Of a stretch of DNA of 64,000 bases, positions 44,301 to 56,950 are shown one piece after another. The number at the start of each line of letters is the position of its first letter. Position 1 is the first letter of the stretch. Source of the stretch: Symbiodinium microadriaticum (lineage: Eukaryota > Sar > Dinophyceae > Suessiales > Symbiodiniaceae); assembly GCA_001939145.1 (NCBI GenBank), contig LSRX01000261.1:348159-412158 (forward strand). Reading direction: 5' to 3'. The notes beneath the pieces were generated by a model. The model was not told the origin of the DNA and searched no databases. It saw nothing but the letters and a program-made list of their open reading frames with translations. The position numbers were made by a program, and so were the translations under genes.

Positions 44301-45921
44301 TGCAAAACCTCGCAACACTCTGAGAGGTCGGGAGAAGGGGAGAAGCTGGAGGAGAGCATGTTGTTGTGTTCGGTTGTCGTGTGCCCATCATGCAAGTGCT
44401 GTGTGAGTCCGGTGCCAGGAAAGCCTTGGCAAGAGAGGGTCAGGCGCCCCATTCGGCCATTGTCGGCTGTGCTGACTCGCGAGCTGCTCTGGACAGGGTT
44501 TGGGATTTCGGGGTTGTGTCCCGAGAAAGGCCCCAAACTCCTGATGACGCAGGAATTCGGGCAAAGGGTGGAAGCTGCTAAAGGGCTTCAGGATCTTTCC
44601 CCTTTATTTTAAATGTGCAGCTGTGACTACATTGGAAAATGCGGTCCCTGATCAGGAAGCGATTTTCGATGCAATGCCTGGCGACCTTTTCGTGCTGCGA
44701 AATGTGGGCAACAGTTTCACGCACGCAGAAGGAGCCTAGCGGGGATGTTGAGCACGCTCTCGGACAAGAGACAGATCTCAAATTCAGTAGGTTTCTAGCA
44801 TTCTAGCAATCGCCGAGCACATCTCAATCAACGAGCTCTCTGAAACCCTAAAGCTCCGCCCCGAAAGCCTCCCATCGGACCAGAGTGTGCAGGCAGTGTA
44901 ATGGGCAGCCTGGAGTTTTGTACTGGCACGCTGTACCCCGGATGAATTCCTTGCGGTCGTGTGGTTGTAGAGCATGACGATGAGAATGAGAACTGCAACC
45001 AAACATTTTAAGCCACGAATCAGGCAGACACCGCTGATCTTGATTTTGGGCCACACAAGCTGTGCGGCCATCAAAGGGGCTACCCATGCCTATCTGAACT
45101 CCACTCAGAACAAGGTCTGGCGCGTGAGAAGGGTTTCGGGAGCAATCCTTGGCCATGCACATTCCTGTCCTGGAGTTTGTATGCTTGGAACAGATACCTG
45201 TCAACCACCAGCCTTCCAAGATTTCTTGTCTTTCCTGTCCTATGCAGGTGAACAAGGCCGGCAGAGCGCTGGGCTCTTTGCTCGAAAGCCTGAGCACTGT
45301 GGCCCAGTATGCAGCTGAAGAATTGGACGAGCCACTTTGGCTGCGACTGCAGGGTGGTTAGGTCTCAACTGCTTGGGGCTGCTCGCGGTTCTCGCCACAT
45401 CAGGCTAGGCCTTGAGGAGGGTGCATAGAATTATTAAGCATGGTCTATGCATATGTGAAGAACACCCTGGCACCCTTTAGCAAAGCTCGTGTCAGGGTTT
45501 GGACCAACCAAGGGATGCAACCGAAGATGAGATTGCTGACTTGGCCGTGCAGATGATCCCTTGACGTCTTGGCAGCTTTTGTCTTCTTTTCTCCGGGGGT
45601 CGTCTAGGTGGACGTTGGTGAAATAGCGGGGAGGACGATAGTGGCACGAGAGTCAACACTCCGGTCACGGACTCGTAGTTGCGGCCAGGAATGTCTTCCA
45701 CACCATGGACTACCTGCTGACCAATTCCGCTTTCATCAGTGACAAGGCTGGTTTGGCATTGTGGTTTGTGTCAGGGTGCTACGCCGTAGGCCCTACGCCC
45801 CTGAGTGCAGGTGCAAAGAGGGGAAGTGGACATCCAGGGAGGGATCTACAACCTCGAGTCCGGCCGCGTCAACTTCCTCGGGCGCAGTCCGAACCAATCC
45901 AAGATCATCAACACCTTCTAA
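41339..45921 (+). CDS. Beta-carbonic anhydrase with three tandem domains, about 14 exons
   Basis: Beta-CAs interconvert CO2 and bicarbonate with a zinc held by Cys-His-Cys. Exons: about 41435-41521, 41821-41875, 42192-43300, 43376-43558, 43646-43689, 44230-44291, 44419-44491, 44656-44731, 44893 to about 44934, about 45028-45114, 45248-45330, 45513-45554, 45689-45746, 45811-45921 (TAA). Domain 1 reads GNERFLSG, IIGCADSRVPLE, TIFDSMPGD, LRNAGNTCTHAEGSMVGSLE and VLGHTTCAS. Domain 2 (about 42760-43540) has the same architecture but ILGSADSR and LGHTDDLAV, so both Cys ligands are replaced (Ser, Asp). Domain 3 keeps IVGCADSR and ILGHTSCAAIKGA. Each domain ends with IQGxxYxxxxGxVxFxGRSP. The N-terminus is uncertain: ATG at 41339 opens a frame ending PLKHLRQ that is out of phase by one base with GNERF. 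No targeting peptide could be judged. Confidence 0.9.
41876..42191 (+). other. Beta-CA intron (GA-AG) containing telomere-like repeats
   Basis: Donor GA after CTG-GA, acceptor AG before G-ACA; splicing joins VPLE to TIFDSMPGD exactly as in the family. The intron holds the TTTAGGG-type array 41904-42005. Confidence 0.8.
41904..42005 (-). repeat. Telomere-derived 33-bp tandem repeat (TTTAGGG orientation)
   Basis: Two perfect 33-bp units (41904-41936, 41937-41969), each made of TTTAGGG, TCTAGGG and TTTATAGGG variants plus CTTATAT, followed by a shortened third. Confidence 0.9.
42760..43540 (+). other. Middle beta-CA domain lacking both zinc-ligand cysteines
   Basis: First ligand position is Ser (AGT at 42913-42915, in GSADSR instead of GCADSR). 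Second is Asp (GAC at 43090-43092, in GHTDD instead of GHTxC). The ligand His and the Asp-Arg dyad of xADSR remain, as does the rest of the fold. The domain is intronless up to 43300, then has one GT-AG intron (43301-43375). Confidence 0.85.
43725..43780. repeat. Degenerate GTAGCA/GTAGTA tract in a beta-CA intron
   Basis: Period-3 tract inside the 540-bp GC-AG intron 43690-44229. The same intron also has GGTGGTG words at 43860-43895 and CTGCTG words at about 43985-44050. Confidence 0.75.
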
Positions 45922-46482
45922 GAGAAGGCCCCAGCTGCGGGTGTCGCATCTGCCGGAAGAAAAGAACCCCGACCAAAAAGGCGCAGCGCCCTTTTTTGCG
46001 CTTGAAGTCCGAAGGCAGTTTCGAACTTGGGAGTTGCTGTCGGGGAAGTACAAAGGCAGGAAGATCAGACTTCATCGATGTTAATGAGAAAATGTTTAAT
46101 CGGATGGCTGTGCAATTACCAGCTATACATATGGGCCGAATTTTTAAGCAGAGACATTGTCAAGACCATGTTTCCTGCTGGGTGTGGGCACTTCTCCTTC
46201 TCTCTCCACAGTGTGCGAGATTCGAGGGGGGCCCAGGAAACGGGAGCCCGGGGGTCGTTCGTTTGAATGCGGCTCTTGTCCCGTGCTGCAAGGCTCAGCA
46301 TACTGGCCAGACCCGCAACCATCGGAGAAAGTCTGCTGGCTGATCGGCACTTACCAGCATCCCAGGTTATGTCCATGTCTCCGATTCCCATTTGGCCGTC
46401 ATTGGTCGCCACGGTCCACTCCTCAAAGCTTGTGTTTGAGAAGCTAGTCGCGCCCCCTTGAAGCCTTTCAGCGCTCTTTGCA
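45922..46482. other. Short intergenic region between beta-CA and EFL
   Basis: Only 561 bp separate the carbonic anhydrase stop from the EFL start on the same strand. No promoter element was recognised. Any SL trans-splice acceptor for EFL would be one of several AG sites shortly before 46483, such as the AG in TTTCAGCGC about 15 bases upstream. Confidence 0.6.
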
Positions 46483-48645
46483 ATGCCGGCCAACTCGGAG
46501 AAGCAGCACCTGTCCATCGTCATCTGCGGCCATGTCGACAGCGGCAAGTCCACGACCACTGGACGCCTCATCTTCGAGCTGGGTGGGCTGCCAGAGCGTG
46601 AGTTGGAGAAGCTGAAGCAGGAGGCCGAACGTCTGGGCAAGGGCTCCTTCGCCTTTGCCTTCTTCATGGACCGCCAGAAGGAGGAGCGTGAGCGTGGTGT
46701 GACCATCTCCTGCACCACCAAGGAGTTCTTCACCGAGAAGTGGCACTACACTATCATTGATGCGCCAGGTTCGCGTTCCGTGTTCTGTCCTTCAGACTAT
46801 GCACAGATTTCTGTGTTGTGCAGCTAGCTTGTGACATCAGTATAGGGTATAGTATAGGGTATGTAGACATCTTTCAACGATTCCAGGTATCTTGTGCAAC
46901 ATGCTTCTGCGAAAGTCATGGTAGGCCATCGCGACTTCATCAAGAACATGATCACCGGTGCGTCCCAGGCCGATGTGGCCCTGATCATGGTGCCCGCCGA
47001 CGGAAACTTCACCACGGCCATCGCCAAGGGCAACCACAAGGCAGGAGAGATCCAAGGCCAGACCCGTCAGCACAGCCGGCTGATCAACCTGCTCGGCGTG
47101 AAGCAGATTTGCATTGGAGTGAACAAGATGGACTGCGACACTGCCGGCTACAAGCAGGCCCACGGGATAGGAATGAAACAAACAAGCCGAACAGGGATCA
47201 AGAACAACATCAAAACTCCAGCGGGGACCAACAAATATCAAAACTCAGAATGCTGTAAATTACAGTACTTCCAGCCCGCGAACACCCACAAATTGTTGTT
47301 CCTTTCAGGCCAGGAAGGAAGGAAGGCCGGAAGGCAGGAATGAAGGAAGGAATGAAGTAAACAAGGAACATACATATAATGTACATACCTACATATAATG
47401 TACATCCATCCATCCATCCATCCATCCATCCATCCATCCATCCATCCATCCATCCATCCATCCATCCATCCATCCATACATACACACACACACACATGCA
47501 TGCATGCATGCATGCATGCATGCATGCATGCATGCATGCATGCATGCATACATACATATACACAGAGATACAGTGCACTACTTTTTTTTGGTCTGAAATG
47601 TGCTAATCTGTGGCATACCCTCTGGGACATGTTATACTGTTATACTTGGGATTTTGTTGATACCTGTTTCGATTTGATTTGAGCCTGGATGTTTATCTTG
47701 TTAATCACTGTTTCATTTGTTTTTGATCCCTCAGCTCAGGCCCGCTACGATGAGGTGGCCAACGAGATGAAGAGCATGTTGGTCAAAGTTGGCTGGAAGA
47801 AGGACTTCATTGAGAAGAACACCCCTGTAATGCCGATCTCCGGCTGGATGGGTGATAACTTGCTGAAGAAGTCCGAGAACATGGGCTGGTGGAAGGGTCA
47901 GGACGTGGAGGTCGGAAGCGAGAAGATCCATGTGGACACCGTGTATGATGTCCTGGACAAGATGTGCCGTGTGCCTGAGCGACCCGTCAGCGCTCCCATG
48001 AGGATGCCGATCTCGGGTATCTACAAGATCAAGGGTGTCGGTGATGTGTTGGCTGGCCGCGTGGAGCAGGGAGTGGTGAAGCCCGGAGAGGAGGTGGTTT
48101 TCCTGCCCACCCACACTGCCTCCAACCCTTGCACAGGCAAGGTGTTCACCGTGGAGATGCACCACCAGCGTGTGGACTTCGCCAACCCAGGTGACAACGT
48201 TGGCCTGAACATCAAGGGCCTGGACAAGAACAACATGCCTCGTTCCGGCGATGTCATGGTGTACAAGAAGGACACCACGCTCGGCCAGACGAAGGAGTTC
48301 GACGCGCAGATCCAGGTGCTCGACATCCCCAACGAGATCAAGGTCGGCTACTCCCCCATCGGTTTTGTGCGCTGCGGCCGTGCCGCATGCCGCGTCTCCG
48401 CCCTGAAGTGGAAGATGGGCAAGGAGACCGGCGGCAAGAAGATGGAGGACCCGCATTCCCTGAAGTCCAACGAGATGGCCCAGTGCAGCTTCCAGCCCCA
48501 GCAGCCTCTCGTGTGCGACACCTTCAAGAACTGCGAGGGTCTGTCCCGGGTTGCCTTCATGGATGGCAACGGTGTGGTGATGTTGGGCAAGGTGGTCAGC
48601 TGCGAGCGCAAGGGCGAAGACGACAAGGGCGGCAAGAAGAAGTAA
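46483..48645 (+). CDS. EFL: Elongation factor-like GTPase EFL (EF-1alpha replacement)
   Basis: EFL delivers aminoacyl-tRNA to the ribosome in lineages that have lost EF-1alpha, including dinoflagellates. Exons 46483-46768, 46925-47157 and 47740-48645 join to 474 residues. The GTPase motifs are intact: G1 [10 protein letters not shown]2 region [11 protein letters not shown]3 DAPGH (split by intron 1), G4 NKMD. Features that separate EFL from EF-1alpha are visible: a [20 protein letters not shown] start, [15 protein letters not shown], the [11 protein letters not shown] insertion, and [16 protein letters not shown]. The C-terminus is a Lys-rich GGKKK. Intron 1 is GT-AG (156 bp) and intron 2 is GC-AG (582 bp), flanked by the direct repeat CAGGCCC. 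Third positions are strongly G/C, as expected for a highly expressed gene. Confidence 0.95.
47402..47476. repeat. (CCAT)n microsatellite
   Basis: About 18 perfect tetranucleotide units. Confidence 0.95.
47494..47549. repeat. (TGCA)n microsatellite
   Basis: About 13 perfect ATGC/TGCA units; fully self-complementary, so able to form cruciforms. Confidence 0.95.
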
Positions 48646-51600
48646 GAATGGCACCAGTCATAGCACAAGGACCCACTGGCTCGTGACCAGCACTAAGAGT
48701 CCGGAGCCATACTTGGATTTTTTCCATGAGTTTTGAGCAGTTGGCATCCCCGACGAAGCTGACGCGGCCAGTGATACAGTGATACAGACACATCATGGAA
48801 AAGGGTGTTCAATTGCACATGTTTCTTCCGTCTCAGAGACCCACGGACAAACTCGATTCTCCAGCCCTGGCCGAGACCGACATGCCTCAACTGTGTTGCC
48901 CAAGCCCCAGTCCGGGCTTCATGGAAGTTTAGGCTCTCGCGCCTTGCGACCAGCCAACAGCTGCAACGTCAGCCTCTCGGCCGGATGGCACAGGACTTTC
49001 GCGAGATGCTGGAGGCTCTGGGGGAGACTGGACGCAAATGGGACGGCCTTTGGCAGCTCGTTTTGTGCTTTGACGCTTCGAAGCGACAGCAGAGGCTCAC
49101 AGACCCCGGGTAACCCCGAAACACGAAGCGATGCTTAGGTGATGTGGAGGCGCGAGGCTGGAAGCTGCCGAGCGCCGGCATCTTGATTGACAGCGTGCCT
49201 TGGCAGCTTCCCAGCCGAGTGCCTCGAGCTGAAACGACTAGGAAGATCGCGATGTAAAAAGTCCCGCAGGGGCCGACCCTGAGATGGGAATCCGGCCGCT
49301 TCAAAGCGTGCCCAGCTGCGACCGTGGAGCAGTGCCAGGTCGTGCTGAGGTGCCCGGATGAAAGGACCTTCGTCGACCAGTGCCCGGGCTGTAACCCGAA
49401 ACCGGAAACCCCACCTTCGACAGACTCCTTTTCGGAGGGTTTTTTGTTTGCAACGAGAGACTGCGGCTGCAGGTGTCGGAAAGGGGCCGAGAGCCCGATC
49501 AAGACGTTGCTCTTTGGTAATTTGGACCTCCGGGGAAGCCGCCATTTGCTGGCCTTGGCTTTACAAGTCCTTCCAGGAGCTTCTGGATCGGAAGAAGGGG
49601 AGGAAGGACAACGAGAGGGCGCCAGGGATTGTCCTTGGGACTTCCGGAAGCTCCAAGACTTCAAGCCATCTGCCACGCAGCTTTGCCTTCTTGGTCTCAG
49701 TGCTGCCGCCGCTGTCGCTGTCGGTGGAGTCTGGGCTTATGCTGCGGCCTCCTCTCTCAAAATGTCCGCAACGGGTTTTGCCGTGCTGCCATTTGTTGGT
49801 CCCGAAGAAGACGAAGACGAAGGCCCACCCGGCGAGGTCGCAGCCGAGGAAGTAAGGCGACTGCCTTCCTGAAACTACTCGGAGGTGCCATCATGCGCTG
49901 GCCGTGGACTGCCGGCATGAGCGGGCCAAAAACAAGCCCCTGCAATTGCACGGTTAAGCTTGCCGTCAACTTGGAGTCATCAGAGCCAGGTGCATTCTCG
50001 CACCACTGAGGCTCCAGCAGGCAGGTAAGCGAAGGACGCAGTATGTACCCAGCCAAATCCAGCCAGTTAAGGCATATGAGCGACATACAGAGGTCTCAGT
50101 CTTGGCAGCAAGCAGATTTGATGCAGTCGCCGCAAAGGGCACACTAGGGTTTGGATGGGATACGGCGATCTCGCATGGCATCGAGGCCTTGTAGAACTGT
50201 GTTGCAGTGGTTCCGCTGCGATGTGATTTCAATTGCTTGTAGGCCTACCTTAGCTTCGGGGTTTCAAAAGTCAGGTTCGGGAGTTGGGCTGGGAATGCTC
50301 AGCAGAACAGTGCCTCTGTGCACCAGGGCCGCGGCGCTTGCCCCTCCGACCACTGCGCCGCTGCACCTGGCATTGGGACAGGAGGGATCCGCTGTCTGCA
50401 AGCCGGTCTGCTGTCTACGTGTGTCTATGAAAAGTGTCGTTTCAACATGGCCGGAATCGGGCCTGGGGAGGCTTAGCAGCTGGGCGCGGCCGGCGAGTCT
50501 AGAGGCGGGAGAGGAAAGCCATTGCTTTCGCCTTTTGCCTTGTTGGTGGAAACCGGAAGGTGAATTAAAGCCACTTAGAGACTTAGACCTACTAGGGCTT
50601 AAGGGTTAGGGGTTAGTTAGGGTTTAGGGGTTAGGGGAACTTAGACCTGAGTCCTGCTAGGAGCTCCGGCGATGCCTCGCTCGCAAGACCTGGGCTGTAC
50701 GTCGGCAGGCTCTCATTTTCACGGCTTCACCAGTAGGTGTTGTGTCTCTCTGCTTTGAGGCATTGCGGCGATCTCCCCGCTACCGTTTGAGGCAGCAGAG
50801 GTTCACGACCTGTTGTCTAGGGGATCTATTCAGTCTTGTGGTTAGTTGCATAAAGCAGAGTGCCATTGTAGAGCAGCCGAGGTGGACACCGCTGCTTGTG
50901 CGAGGCTCGGAGAAGCTGGCATCAGACATTCCCGTCCATGCAATCGGAAATACCACTCCTGGGGTATGACCCGAGGTGGCTGTGAATCCTCGGAAGGACA
51001 AGCTTCAGCGAGCGCCGGCAGTGTTGGTACACAGCTAAGTTGTTTCTTTGCCTCAGGCTCTACTGCAAAGCTTCGTTTTTTGGGTGCGCATGTCTGCGCA
51101 ACCAAACTGGGCGGTGCTGGGCCTGCAGTGCGAGGCGCTGTCCAGTCGGAAGGCGAATGGGACAGCCAGGACCACAGATGCTTCTGGGAGCTACCCTTTC
51201 ACTGTCAGGCCCATGGCCAGGGCTTCAAAGGCGAAGTCCAGTCGGCATGACCCACCGAAGACGATGCGCTCCTCCTTCCGAGGCCGCCTTGGCCAACTTT
51301 CGGAGGTCTCTGATTGGCGAAGGCGGGGGACCTACGAGAGCGGCGATAGCTCCTCTTTCTGCACCCCGCAAGGCTGGTCCGAGCTGGCGCGGGCCTTCGT
51401 TCAGGGTCCCGAGACCTTGGCAGGCAGTGCGCTCCCGAGCGGCCAGTCAGTGATGTTCAATGCTCAGAAAGATGGGCGACTGCCCGCACCAGGGCCAGAC
51501 TAAACCCCAGAGGCCACTTGGGTCGCCACCGCCGGTCGTGGACGCTGCTCGTGCGCGGCGGAGGCTTGTATTATCATCATGTATTCACCAAGAGGGCCCA

Positions 51601-51880
51601 GCCATACAGACATGCATCATTTGCCTTTGAAAGGTCCCTTGTCCGAGATGAGTGCGGGGACCCGGGGCAGTTTCGGTGCACTCTTGACACTGCTGGGCTC
51701 GGCCAAGGAAATGGCGCTGTCGATGTGCACTGCCAGTTCGGCGAGAGCTGGTTTCGCCTGCACAGCACACAGTGGGGCTCGAGGCCTGCACACGTCTTTC
51801 AGACAGCAACATCATGTTTAAGAGTTGAATAGATAAGCAAACAAGTACATGAATAATGTACATGCAAGTAAACAAGTACA

Positions 51881-51921
51881 GACACACACACCCACACACA
51901 CACACACACACACACACTCTG

Positions 51922-51976
<55 letters not shown>

Positions 51977-51992
51977 GTATATGTATATGTAT
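51881..51992. repeat. Compound (CA)n-(TC)n-(TA)n microsatellite
   Basis: CACACA run, then TCTCTC run, then TATATA run ending in GTATAT words. Confidence 0.9.
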
Positions 51993-54900
51993 CTACACAC
52001 AATAAGGCAGTGAGATAGGTCATGTCCATGGGTGTCAGAACTCATTTCAGGGTGCTGCGGGCATAGAGTGGAGGATCGCAGTTGTAAGCGAGCAGTCTGC
52101 AATGCCCCAGGGAAATCCTCGAGGGCTGGCGATGTCCCCTGTGCTGTGTCAGCATCTCGCCTGCCCATGTCTCAGCGAAAGTAAAGTCCAGCAGGAGTGC
52201 GAGACTTCTTCATGTCACCTCTCCAGCTTCGAGTCTTCGAGGCCTTGATCTCACCCCAGATCATCGACAAGAAGGTGGGAGGACAAGCATGTCACACAAG
52301 TGCCAGTTGGCCGGGTAGCACTTCTGTCCCAGGCTGCTGCTTGTCCCTTCTGGCAGTAGTCACGAACGACATCCCCACAAACCTTGCAGCCATACTCCAA
52401 AAGCCTGAAAGCGGGACATGGGGAGCCGAATACGAAGCTTGCAACACCTAAGCCTCCCAAAACAGTTTGCTCCAAACTTTATACTGTAGGATCCTGACCA
52501 TAAACTTGGTTGAACAAAACGGTGCTACAATGGTGTTTAGGTTCGAGGTTGAAGGTCTAACGCGTGCAGGGTTCAGGTATTCGAGTTCTGGGGTTGGCAA
52601 CTTTGGTGGAGGGTTGGATGAAGGCTGGTTCCTAGTTTTTTGGGGTTTGCAGGGATTGCACTCTGATGTAGGGTCTGAAATCATAAGATGAGCACGGCTT
52701 TGGAATCTACATACAGGTAGCGAAAAACCATGTGAAGTGCGACGTTTCTTGAGTTTGTCGAAGACCCGAAAAGCGATGGAACATACATCCAAGAGACATC
52801 TTCATTCTGTCCAAACCAAAGCAGATACTGTACCGAAATCGCAGCCTTTTGAAAGGGTCGTCGGAGGCTTCGAGCTTTGGGATCTCTGACTGTGAGGACT
52901 TGCGCTGTGAGCTGAAGACCCAGGCTGGCAACGAGGCTGGCGGCCCTCAGTATGAGTGCCCTAGACTCTCACCAATCATGTGTTGGCGACTTCTTAGAGT
53001 CCGTCCTCACACAGGGTCTCGGTTCCTGTTTAGAGAAGAAGGTTTCGTACGAACGGGGCACATTGAGTTCAAGCATTCCCAGACGAAGTCTTTCATAGCT
53101 GAGCGACGGTCCTCTGTCATGGACCCGGAGCTGTAGCTACATGTTTGCAGCTTCGTTACGCATTCGATGAAACACTGCAAGTGCCGCGCAGGGCTGCCCT
53201 GCGCGTCTGCGGCGCCGTTGGGCCTGCGAGGCACAGCAAAGAGCACAAGGCACAACAGATAAAGATCTGAAGCCTCTACAATGGTGAAACCTCCACTATG
53301 GCACTTGGGGCCTGTAGAGTCCCGAGGTAAACCCTAGTGTATGAGCCTAAATCCCGAAACCTCAATCCCCGGATCATGCATCGACGTCCGAGGCTTCGGA
53401 CGACATGGCAAAGGCAGGGGCAGTCGATACTCCTGTGATACTTCTAACGCATCCTGCGACTTCTGAGGTTCTGATCTGTTCGTCTGTCCATCCATCTATC
53501 TACTATAGCAGATGGCGATTTTGGAGAGTACCCCTGTGTGGACGAACAGTATGCATGACTATGTAAATGGGCGTACGGTTGTTTGTATGTACCCATGATT
53601 GCATGTATGTGTTTACATGTGGATTTGTGTGTAATTTCCATCTTGCTTAGTGTCTTGCAAGGATGATGGATTCCGAGAGCTACTTGTCGTGCTATGGACT
53701 GTTGCATGTTGCTGCTGCTGTAGTGGCTGCAGCACACTAGATGAAGGAAGCACGTCAAGATGCAGAAGCGTTGTTCTCCTCGTCGATGAGGTTTCATGCG
53801 TTTTCTAGTTTGATGCGCAATGTGTGTTTCCTACCAGAAAGTGTCTGCAGGATTGGTTGGGCTTTGACTGGCTCGGCTTCAAGGAGGACAAATCTCCAGT
53901 AGTGCAATGCCAGTCACGGTCACGCAGAGAGTGCCTAAGATGAGCTCTGCAACGGGAGCATCAGCAACATGCACATAGAGAAGCACAAGAATCGCAGCCA
54001 TACTTGCCGTGAAAATTCCAGTGTTCGCGTGATGTTCATCAAAGATACGAGCAAGAGGATTACAATCAAGGGGCTGGTGGTGATGTTAATGAGTCTGACT
54101 GTCCAACGACGCCAACTGTAGACACATCCCAGAACAAGAACAACAGTGCAAACAGTCAAGCATCAAGTCGAAAAGTCATGACCAATACTGACGAGCGCTC
54201 GTGTTTGTGGCAACAACTCCGCGACGATGAAAGTAGGCCGACTCCTACTACTGATTCTGCTGCTGCTATTGCTGTCGCTTCTGCTGCCCGCACCCAACGG
54301 CACAAATTAATGCAGTTGCCACGGCACAGGAACGCTTGTGAACGTAGCCGGGCTTGGATCTCCGACTGACCGGTACTTTGGACTTGAGTGCTGTGCTGCT
54401 TGTCGTTTGTACAAGTACCCTTCCTGTCTGAAGCTCTTGCAAGCCTGCCTGCTGTCGGAAACTTCGACCACTTTGCATAAGACCTGTCTTCGTAGTGTAT
54501 CCCAGGTTCGTCGGTCTCTGCCCATCCGTGTTTAGATGTGCACGTCGTGCAACACGGGGTCTGTGAAGGACCTACGAAATGCACTCGTCGAAGACGTCGA
54601 CGCAGGCGGCAGCAACAGCTTGCAGGTCATGGACTTGTGTCTTCCAAGCACGACGCGTTCGATAAGTGTTGAAGATGGGTTGTTGAAACGGTGCTTTCAG
54701 GCAGTGCACAAGCTGGCTGTCATGTTTAAGGTGTTCATGCAATACAGCTATGTACGGCTGATGCCTGCCTGGCATTGTTCACGACCTACATCTCACTGCA
54801 ACGGTGCAGGGAATGATTGCCCAAGAGTTGTGTTGCCATCTCGAACGCCGTCTGGAGCTCGCACAAACCCGATCACCAGTCAGTGTAAATGAAGGCGCTG

Positions 54901-55889
54901 GAGGCCAAAATGGAAGGATGGATTGTTGTCATGCACTTGAAGCATGTATTGTTGTCTGCCCTGACCGTGTTCGTATTGAGCAGGCACGGGCTTGTCCCGA
55001 ATTCTGGCTGGGCGCGACCGTCTCTGTGCCGAGGCCGCGTCAGCTGTCCTTGTTCCCGTCCGTTTGTACTTTTCGATGTCACTGCTAGCATGACGTCAGT
55101 GCCCACAATCCCCGAAGCTCCAACACCTACTACTTTATCTAGCAGAACTGTCGAAGTAATGAGATTGAATCGAGGCACAGGCAGGGGCTTGCAAGATGCA
55201 GCCTCCCACAGCGCCGGCCTCGGATCGCAGATTTTTCCTCGTGGTGCTTCTGAGCTGTTGTTGTGCTGAGTCCTGCTGGGGCCACGACTTCCGATCCGTG
55301 GTTGCCGGCCACGTGCAGGAGGCTTTCGTTGACTCGGTGGCATGATCTTGTCCGGCATCTTCACTGCATCGCCAGGGACATCCATTCTGCCTGCTGGGCT
55401 GTGTGTGCATGCGGGGCTCCCGGTGCTTAACTCCGCTGCTGACACAGCAGACTTTGTTTCTGCGTGTGTCGCCAACGAAGGCAGCTCATGATGCTCATGT
55501 TTGTGCGCCGGGAACCTACCGGGCACCTGTAAAGGTCATCTTGGTACATCGTGGAGTGTTCCTGATGTGGGTCCAAGGTCGAGTCCGATCCGTTTCTTCG
55601 TTCCTACATGTGAGTCTCGTCCAGGTCAGCCTCTGAAAGGCACCTGGAAGTGGGAAGAAGCTTTCAGGCATCAGGGATGCAGATGGGAGTGTCAGAAAAC
55701 AAGGGAAGCGTAATTTCAAGAGCCCCCAGATCTCGACTGAGCTCCTTGATGTGCTGACATGCACGTGTGCGAACGTGTGAGATACCGCAGCATGCACCAA
55801 CACATGCATTCAAGCACACAGCTGCAAGCCAAACGAGCAAGTAGACGTGGTGTGGACGACACAAACTCAAGCATGTTTATGCACGCATG

Positions 55890-55937
55890 CCCTAAACCCT
55901 AAACCCTACATCCCAAATCCGAAACCCTAAACCCTAC
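55890..55937 (+). repeat. Short telomere-like tract (CCCTAAA orientation)
   Basis: CCCTAAA units, partly diverged (CCCTACAT, CCCAAAT). Confidence 0.85.
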
Positions 55938-56950
55938 ATGGTTGTATGTCCTCGAGATGAGACCCATTGGCCCGGCAGACAAACTTAGCAGAGACGTTTC
56001 TACACTGCTAATGTTACCATCTGTGTTTGTATCAGCATTACCACCCACGCGCCCCTGTGCGCATTCCTGTTATGAGTTATGATTGTGGCAGTGTTCTATC
56101 TGTGATGGTTTGCTAGCTAGTCATATATGTTGGTGGCTTAGTAGCATCGTTTTGGCGGCGGTGATGTGAGTATGGTCAGGATGATTATTGCCAGTGTCCT
56201 TTCATTGCTGCCAGGTGTCCGCCGGAGAGCTTCGATGACTACCTTGCCCACGAGGTGCCCTGCTTGGCCCGAAGTCCTGACGGCTCGAAGGAAGTGATAT
56301 GGAAGTCATCATCCTCTTCTTCACCGTCGTCGTAGTCATCATGGTGTTGTAGTAGTTGTTGGTGTTGTCGTCGCCCTCGTCCCGGTCCTCGTCCTCATTC
56401 TCAGCGTCGCCGTCGTCGAAGTGATACCAGCAGCAGCATTGGCAGCAATATTGGCTATTGAATCGAATGCTGCAGCGAGCAAATTTCTCATGATGTTGCT
56501 GTGCGTTGGGGAGAGGGGAAAAAGGGCTCCTTCAGCTTCCATGAGGCGGCTGCCGTTTCCTGTTCCGATCCCAAGCAGCACTCATGGCCCGAGGGATCCA
56601 ACAACCTCAGCGGAAGGTGCCTTGCTTCGTCCGGCCAACGCCCGGCCACAACTGGAGCCCTTCCGCGACTTGATCCAGCTTTAGAGAAGTTGCGCAGCGG
56701 TTTGGGACGAGTGGTTGAGCCTTTCAGGTACAAGTGGAAGCTTTTTATCCGATGAGGTTAACAAGTGGTTTTCTAGACGTGGCACCTCGCTCTTCTGTTG
56801 TTGGTGGGGTCGTGCTACCAAACTCAAACACCCCACATCATGCGATGGCGGCGCGAGCTCTGTTCCGTGCTCCACTAGACGAGAAAATCGGACTTTACCT
56901 TGTTACGCATACTCCTAGCAGAACTGCCATGGAAATGTAGAAGGAATTCC

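Larger units (their letters stand above)
47158..47739 (+). other. EFL intron 2 (GC-AG) with stacked microsatellites
   Basis: Contains GGAAGGAAT words near 47315-47355, (CCAT)n at 47402-47476, (CA)n at about 47480-47495 and (TGCA)n at 47494-47549. Splicing CAG|GCCCAC to CAG|GCCCGC restores YKQ-ARYDE. Confidence 0.85.
48646..56200. other. Large spacer downstream of EFL
   Basis: No family recognised. 48969-49872 is open on both strands (235 codons on minus, 182 on +) without motifs; the + frame has one hydrophobic stretch (LCLLGLSAAAAVAVGGVWAY). 50590-50640 has TTAGGG-like words. 51881-51992 is a compound CA, TC and TA microsatellite. 52849-53136 is a 95-codon open frame of no known family. 55890-55937 is telomere-like. 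No RNA gene was recognised. Confidence 0.4.

Noticed and set aside
46483..48645. Canonical EF-1alpha
   Set aside because: The start sequence, [15 protein letters not shown] and the [11 protein letters not shown] insertion are those of EFL; dinoflagellates are known to use EFL.
47731..48654. 307-codon minus-strand frame
   Set aside because: Antisense shadow of EFL exon 3, whose high third-position GC removes antisense stops.
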